Assembly: GCA_030272155.1 (NCBI GenBank)
Contig: CP126197.1
Span: 2,728,001 to 2,792,000 of the forward strand
DNA length: 64,000 nt
Direction of reading: 5' to 3'
From: Tetradesmus obliquus
Lineage: Eukaryota > Chlorophyta > Chlorophyceae > Sphaeropleales > Scenedesmaceae
The position numbers and the translations under genes were made by a program. The notes below the pieces were generated by a model. It did not search any database, was not told the origin of the DNA, and was given only the letters and a program-made list of their open reading frames with translations. Shown piece after piece: positions 39,824 to 64,000 of this stretch; position 1 is the first letter of the stretch, and every line of letters begins with the position of its first letter.

Positions 39824-41329
39824 GATTTAGAAACATTCGATGCTTGATGTTAATATTTAAACTTTTGCCGGTGTTGGCAGGACCGACTTGGCAAAAGTCA
39901 GCGACATGCTGTGGCTGTTGCACTGCAATGCAGCAGCCTGATTCTGCTGATGACACAGCAGACCAGTGCTCTGTCTCTGCAACTGAACCGCATTCTGAGT
40001 AGCATCGTCTGTGTGATGAGGCTGGTGACAAGGTGGCCGTCAGCCAGCAGCCAGAGGTCAGCAATCAGACAGAGTCCTGCAGACGACGAGTGTTTGCAGC
40101 ACGTGTGCCAGCATGCACTGCTACATGGCAGAATTCATGCTTTTAGTGCTGCCTTCAAGACCAGAGACTGCAGCATCTTGTGTTCGCCAGTGACAGCAGT
40201 GCACACTGTTCGTTTTGTTTGTTTTGACAAACCTGTCCAGCCTTGTCACCAGCAGCTTGGTGACTGCGCAGGAGTGTGTAGCAACAACATTAGTTGCAGA
40301 GTAGCTGTTTGGCTGCTTTTTATCATTCCGCGTTGCTGCTGAGTCGTCTTGGGCTGGGGTTTGTGACGGCGTTTCGTCACCCCGCCTGCTTTCCTGTGTG
40401 TCCTGCTGAGCTGGGTTGGAGTAGGCCTCAATTGTTGGCCTTGGTTGCCCACCGCAGAAATACACCAATGTAAGCAGCTACGAACTGTTGTTTGGTATTG
40501 CTTTTGAAACCAGAGCGGAGCTCTGGGCACTCAGTGTCCTTCACTTAGGAGGGTAAGTCAGCCTTGTGCTGGTTGACAACAGCTGGGCCAGCAACAACAC
40601 CAAGCGTTGCCAGCAACCATGGTAACTCACCCAGTACATGCAGCAGCCTGCTAGCCCTGCCTAGTCTGCGGCAGGCTGGCAGAGCCGTGCGTGCAAGTGC
40701 AAGTCACAAGCAAGTCTTGTTTGCGGCCACAGCTGCAGAGCTCAAACGCGCCCACACCCACACCACTGCACAGCAGCAGTGTCTTGCACTTGCAAAACAA
40801 GAAGGAAGGGTAGTCCGATGGGTAGTTAGTCCGACGTGTCGTCCAGCATCTAGCACTCGATGTCCGTAGTGGCTTCTTCTAGGTCTTGCTCTGTCTACGT
40901 AGTTTCACAGTCAACTGGACATTCTGCTGCTGGATGCTATGATGTATCCCCTCAACAGGCCTCTGTGTTACTACGACGCTGCTGTGGACGCCACGTCATG
41001 GTATGTGGCAGCAAAAAGCATCTGTGTGCTGAGCTGTGAGAGTGAATAATGCTACATTACTACCCATGAAGTAAACTTTGAGGCAGCACACAGTGGCCAG
41101 TGCAATGCCTGGGACGAAACACGAGTGCAGCAGGAGTACTGTTACGAGGCTCTACTGGAGCCAATAAACATGGTGGACATGGCGAAAACCAACCACTTGC
41201 GTGACGTTTCAATTCAGCAAAGCATACCAAATGTTGGCGGGGCACAATCTAGTGAGCAGCAATGTTTGGCGGCAAATTCGGCGCTGACAGCGACGGAGGA
41301 CCCATGCCGTCGACATACTCCTGAAACAC
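39824..41329 (+). repeat. Array unit 2, shortened by an internal deletion
   Basis: Only 1506 bp. The sequence runs from the CACTGTTC found near 36655 in unit 1 straight into GTTTTGTTTG found near 38705, removing about 2.04 kb including both microsatellites. Both break sites carry TGTTC, so the deletion joined at a 5-bp microhomology. Confidence 0.93.
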
Positions 41330-43553
41330 GATTTAGAAACATTCGATGCTTGATGTTAATATTTAAACTCCTGCCGGTGTTGGCAGGACCGACTTGGCAA
41401 AAGTCAGCGACATGCTGTGGCTGTTGCACTGCAATGCAGCAGCCTGATTCTGCTGATGACACAGCAGACCAGTGCTCTGTCTCTGCAACTGAACCGTATT
41501 CTGAGTAGCATCGTCTGTGTGATGAGGCTGGTGACAAGGTGGCCGTCAGCCAGCAGCCAGAGGTCAGCAATCAGACAGAGTCCTGCAGACGACGAGTGTG
41601 TGCAGCACGTGTGCCAGCATGCACTGCTACATGGCAGAATTCATGCTTTTAGTGCTGCCTTCAAGACCAGAGACTGCAGCATCTTGTGTTCGCCAGTGAC
41701 AGCAGTGCACACTGTTCCTTAAGGCTTTCAAATCTACTCAGCAGCAAAGGGCTGTCGCACCAGAAACAACAGCAGCAGTGACAGCCTTACCAGTGCCAAA
41801 CGTACAGCAGTGCCAGAGGACACTACAGCCTCCAACGGCAGCAGCAGGAGCACATGCAGCATGATGAGAAACATCCACTCAGGCCGACGGGCAGCACATA
41901 TGTGTGTCTGCTGCAAGCGGCGAGTGTTGGCTGGCTTGCTAGCAGTGAGGCAGGTGATCATCATCTCAACCAGCCAAGGCGCTGCAATGATGCAGGCTCG
42001 GCTTCAACGCGACTGGCGTGTGTGCGTGTACATGATTTGCTGAACGCCATTGTCGCCAGCAGTGTTGGCTGCTGCAGTTGCGAGGTCGCCAGCAGCACAG
42101 CCGCCATTGAGCTGCGCATGACGTCGCATGTTTGCCTCTGAGTCCTGCCATGCAATTGCCTTGACGGCAGCAGACACATAGACATCACCCAGTTGCGTGT
42201 GTGTAACCCCTTGCTGGTCACCATCACCATGATCATCATCAGCCCATCAACACCATCGGCCCTTGCTGGTCATGAGCCACGAGTTTCGTTACACGCCGAG
42301 GTTTCGGCACGCGCTGCAGCCGCAAGCAGGCGCAGTGGCTCCCTTACCAGCCTGACGCTGAGCAGACACTATTTGATGCATTACATTACATTACATTACA
42401 TTACATTACATGCTCCACTCAACGAGGAGTGGGAACCCCAGTCAGGAGCCAACGAGAGGCTCATAGGGGGAGGAAACATCGAAGAACAACTCATCATCGT
42501 CCAAACCGTCAGACGACAACGCAGAAAAAAATTCATCAGCATCATCAATAGCTTGAGCAATAGCCTGAGAGGACAGAAGGACCTCAGGATCAGTGTCCGG
42601 GTGACACCGCATCAGATAGATGCATGCCACAAACGGACATGTATGCAAGGGGAAACGTATGCATACATTCTTTGAGGACTCCAACTCCTTAAGGCATGGA
42701 GGTGCCTCTGGGCAGGCCTGGAAGCTGGCACTGTACCCAGGCGCTACCCTTGGGACCAGGCTGCAGTGTGCATGCATATTGCGCAATGCTTTGTAAGCTA
42801 GTCAAAAGAGCGTGCTGAACAAACAAAAACAAGTGCGTGATCCTGATATGGCTATGGTAGGAGGTGTGAAGGCGCATGAGGTATCCTCATCGTCACACAC
42901 ACACCCTCCCTTAACTTACGCGGGTGGCGAGTTTTAACACACCACGCGTAGCTCATTCATTCATTCATGCATGGGTCCTAGTAAGTGTGCAGGCGTGTGC
43001 AGGTGATCATTTGACGTGCAGACTGCACTTGCCTTCAACATATCTTGGGCCGCCAGGCAATGTACAGTTCAGAGCATTTCGGCATACCACAAACAGCGGC
43101 AGGCGTCTGTGTGTGTTTACCGGCAGCAGCATAAATACGCGGCATACATCTGGCTTGGCCTGGTGGTGGTAAATTCACTGACAGCAGTGCCGGGTAATGG
43201 CATGCTGCCAGCTGCAGCCGTGTGACATGCAGCGCAAGCGCCGGTTGGGCCTGGTGATGTCTTGTCTACTGGCTGTGCCTTCAGTCGTGTGGAGGAGCAG
43301 CAGCAGCAGCAGCAGCAGCAGCACAGGCAGCAGGGGTGCTGCAGCTGAATGTCGTTCAGTTGGCAGCAGCTGATGCTGCCCAGACCCCTTGCCAGGGAGT
43401 CACCCGTGGATGGAATTTGTGGTCAGTGGGTTCAGCATTTGATGTGTTTGCTGCAGAGGGCATTTGAATGTATGACACCAAGCACCTGCTTCACAACAGA
43501 TCTCGCTGTCTTCAGCACAGCACATCAAGACACATCAACTGCTTTGTGAACGG

Positions 43554-43617
<64 letters not shown>

Positions 43618-45129
43618 ACTGCTACAGTGTGTACAGGCAGGGTCGGGCAAAGGGATTGGTTTTCATACGGTGACCTTGGGGTGATGTGGCGCTGTACAAG
43701 TATACAGTGAAGCGCCGGCTGCGCAGGGCGCTGGGACAGGTGGGTGTGCCTGGCAGCTGTATGCTGCTCACTCGCTGCGTCGGGGCGGCGCTACCTGGGC
43801 GGTGCGCGCAGGCTTGTCGGTGCGGCAGGTGATAGTGATGGGGCACCGGAAGTCTGATGTGGTGCGCGGGTGCTGTTGCCACAGTCTGGTTGAGCTGTGG
43901 CAGGCGTCTGAACAGCAGCATGATGCATGGTGGAGTGGGGATGGGGTCTGGGATGTAGTGCTGGCGCTTAGGGTGAAGGCTTTGTATGTTGGTGTGCACC
44001 AACATATTTGTTCGTTTTGTTTGTTTTGACAAACCTGTCCAGCCTTGTCACCAGCAGCTTGGTGACTGCGCAGGAGTGTGTAGCAACAACATTAGTTGCA
44101 GAGTAGCTGTTTGGCTGCTTTTTATCATTCCGCGTTGCTGCTGAGTCGTCTTGGGCTGGGGTTTGTGACGGCGTTTCGTCACCCCGCCTGCTTTCTTGTG
44201 TCCTGCTGAGCTGGGTTGGAGTAGGCCTCAATTGTTGGCCTTGGTTGCCCACCGCAGAAATACACCAATGTAAGCAGCTACGAACTGTTCTTGGGTATTG
44301 CTTTTGAAACCAGAGCGGAGCTCTGGGCACTCAGTGTCCTTCACTTAGGAGGGTAAGTCAGCCTTGTGCTGGTTGACAACAGCTGGGCCAGCAACAACAC
44401 CAAGCGTTGCCAGCAACCATGGTAACTCACCCAGTACATGCAGCAGCCTGCTAGCCCTGCCTAGTCTGCGGCAGGCTGGCAGAGCCGTGCGTGCAAGTGC
44501 AAGTCACAAGCAAGTCTTGTTTGCGGCCACAGCTGCAGAGCTCAAACGCGCCCACAACCACACCACTGCACAGCAGCAGTGTCTTGCACTTGCAAAACAA
44601 GAAGGAAGGGTAGTCGGATGGGTAGTTAGTCCGACGTGTCGTCCAGCATCTAGCACTCGATGTCCGTAGTGGCTTCTTCTAGGTCTTGCTCTGACTACGT
44701 AGTTTCACAGTCAACTGGACATACTGCTGCTGGATGCTATGATGTATCCCCTCAACAGGCCTCTGTGTTACTACGACGCTGCTGTGGACGCCACGTCATG
44801 GTATGTGGCAGCAAAAACCATCTGTGTGCTGAGCTGTGAGAGTGAATAATGCTACATTGATACCCATGAAGTAAACTTCGAGGCAGCACACAGTGGCCAG
44901 TGCAATGCCTGGGACGAAACACGAGTGCAGCAGGAGTACTGTTACGAGGCTCTACTGGAGCCAATAAGCATGGTGGACATGGCGAAAACCAACCACTTGC
45001 GTGACGTTTCAATTCAGCAAAGCATACCAAATGTTGGCGGGGCACAATCTAGTGAGCAGCAATGTTTGGCGGCAAATTCGGCGCTGACAGCGACGGAGGA
45101 CCCATGCCGTCGACATACTCCTGAAACAT
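41330..45129 (+). repeat. Array unit 3, with LINE-like insertion
   Basis: 3800 bp, longer than the others because of the 238-bp insertion at 42381-42618. Its CTG run has about 23 units. It shares the CGTCGGGGCGG and GTGATGGGGCACC variants with unit 6 only. Confidence 0.93.
42381..42618 (-). mobile_element. 5'-truncated LINE-like retroposon in unit 3
   Basis: The insertion is flanked by GATGCA on both sides (42375-42380 and 42619-42624), while the other units have a single GATGCA there: a clean target-site duplication. On the minus strand it carries the end of an open frame (RCHPDTDPEVLLSSQAIAQA, then acidic EFFSALSSDGLDDDELFF, a stop), a short 3' untranslated region and a (TGTAA)n tail of about six units. 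A coding C-terminus, a simple tail and a 5' truncation fit a non-LTR retrotransposon. The same 3' end occurs at 1794-1870. Family unknown. Confidence 0.8.
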
Positions 45130-63256
<18,127 letters not shown>

Positions 63257-64000
63257 GATTTAGAACATTCGATGCTTGATGTTAATATTTAAACTCCTGC
63301 CGGTGTTGGCAGGACCGACTTGGCAAAAGTCAGCGACATGCTGTGGCTGTTGCACTGCAATGCAGCAGCCTGATTCTGCTGATGACACAGCAGACCAGTG
63401 CTCTGTCTCTGCAACTGAACCGTATTCTGAGTAGCATCGTCTGTGTGATGAGGCTGGTGACAAGGTGGCCGTCAGCCAGCAGCCAGAGGTCAGCAATCAG
63501 ACAGAGTCCTGCAGACGACGAGTGTTTGCAGCACGTGTGCCAGCATGCACTGCTACATGGCAGAATCCATGCTTTTGGTGCTGCCTTCAAGACCAGAGAC
63601 TGCAGCATCTTGTGTTCGCCAGTGACAGCAGTGCACACTGTTCCTTAAGGCTTTCAAATCTACTCAGCAGCAAAGGGCTGTCGCACCAGAAACAACAGCA
63701 GCAGTGGCAGCCTTACCAGTGCCAAACGTACAGCAGTGCCAGAGGACACTACAGCCTCCAACGGCAGCAGCAGGAGCACATGCAGCATGATGAGAAACAT
63801 CCACTCAGGCCGACGGGCAGCACTTATGTGCATCTGCTGCAAGCGCCGAGTGTTGGCTGGCTTGCTAGCAGTGAGGCAGGTGATCATCATCTCAACCAGC
63901 CAAGCCACTGCAATGATGCAGGCTCGGCTTCAACGCGACTGGCGTGTGTGCGTGTACATGATTTGCTGAACGCCATTGTCGCCAGCAGTGCTGGCTGCTG
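63257..64000 (+). repeat. Array unit 9, cut by the window edge
   Basis: The first 744 bp of another unit with the unit 7/8 variants (CACTTATGTGCATC). The array therefore continues to the right. Confidence 0.94.

Overview
The window reads as nuclear DNA of a green alga, most likely a chlorophycean of the Chlamydomonas/Volvox/Haematococcus kind. The evidence is intron-dense genes with short GT-AG (some GC-AG) introns, plastid-targeted proteins (a ClpD-type chaperone, a carotenoid-isomerase-like oxidoreductase), and very heavy CAG/CTG repeat load giving poly-Gln, poly-Ser and poly-Ala runs. The species assignment is inference. There is no operon, ribosome-binding site or CRISPR array.

Layout. 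1-2.0 kb: no gene recognised, one retroposon-tail fragment. 2.0-4.4 kb (minus): organellar methionyl-tRNA formyltransferase, rebuilt in six exons that join in phase. 4.9-10.7 kb (minus): a CRTISO-like FAD oxidoreductase in nine recognised exons plus a candidate transit-peptide exon; one exon carries an in-frame TGA and abuts a 321-bp GT repeat. 11.1-17.2 kb (plus): a CCCH zinc finger fused to a CCR4-type EEP nuclease whose catalytic domain is split by a very long Gln-rich insert. 17.9-26.1 kb (plus): chloroplast ClpD, 17 exons, about 990 residues. 26-28.5 kb: nothing recognised. 28.6-36.3 kb (plus): unrecognised multi-exon coding sequence, a MYND zinc finger, a Gln-rich nuclear-type protein and a perfect inverted repeat. 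36.3 kb to the window end: a tandem array of about 3.6-kb units (eight whole or shortened units plus the start of a ninth), which runs off the right edge.

The most striking pattern is that many introns of three genes carry diverged tandem copies of the edge of a neighbouring exon together with its splice site ('exon echoes'). I count about 20 copies at 14 exon edges. Each looks like a roughly 100-200 bp tandem duplication spanning an exon-intron boundary; the true exon stays complete and the extra copies become intron. They give the splicing machinery a series of decoy donors and acceptors. I did not find a function for the 3.6-kb array; its units differ mainly in two CTG/AGC microsatellites, one deletion and one LINE-like insertion, and become more uniform towards the right.
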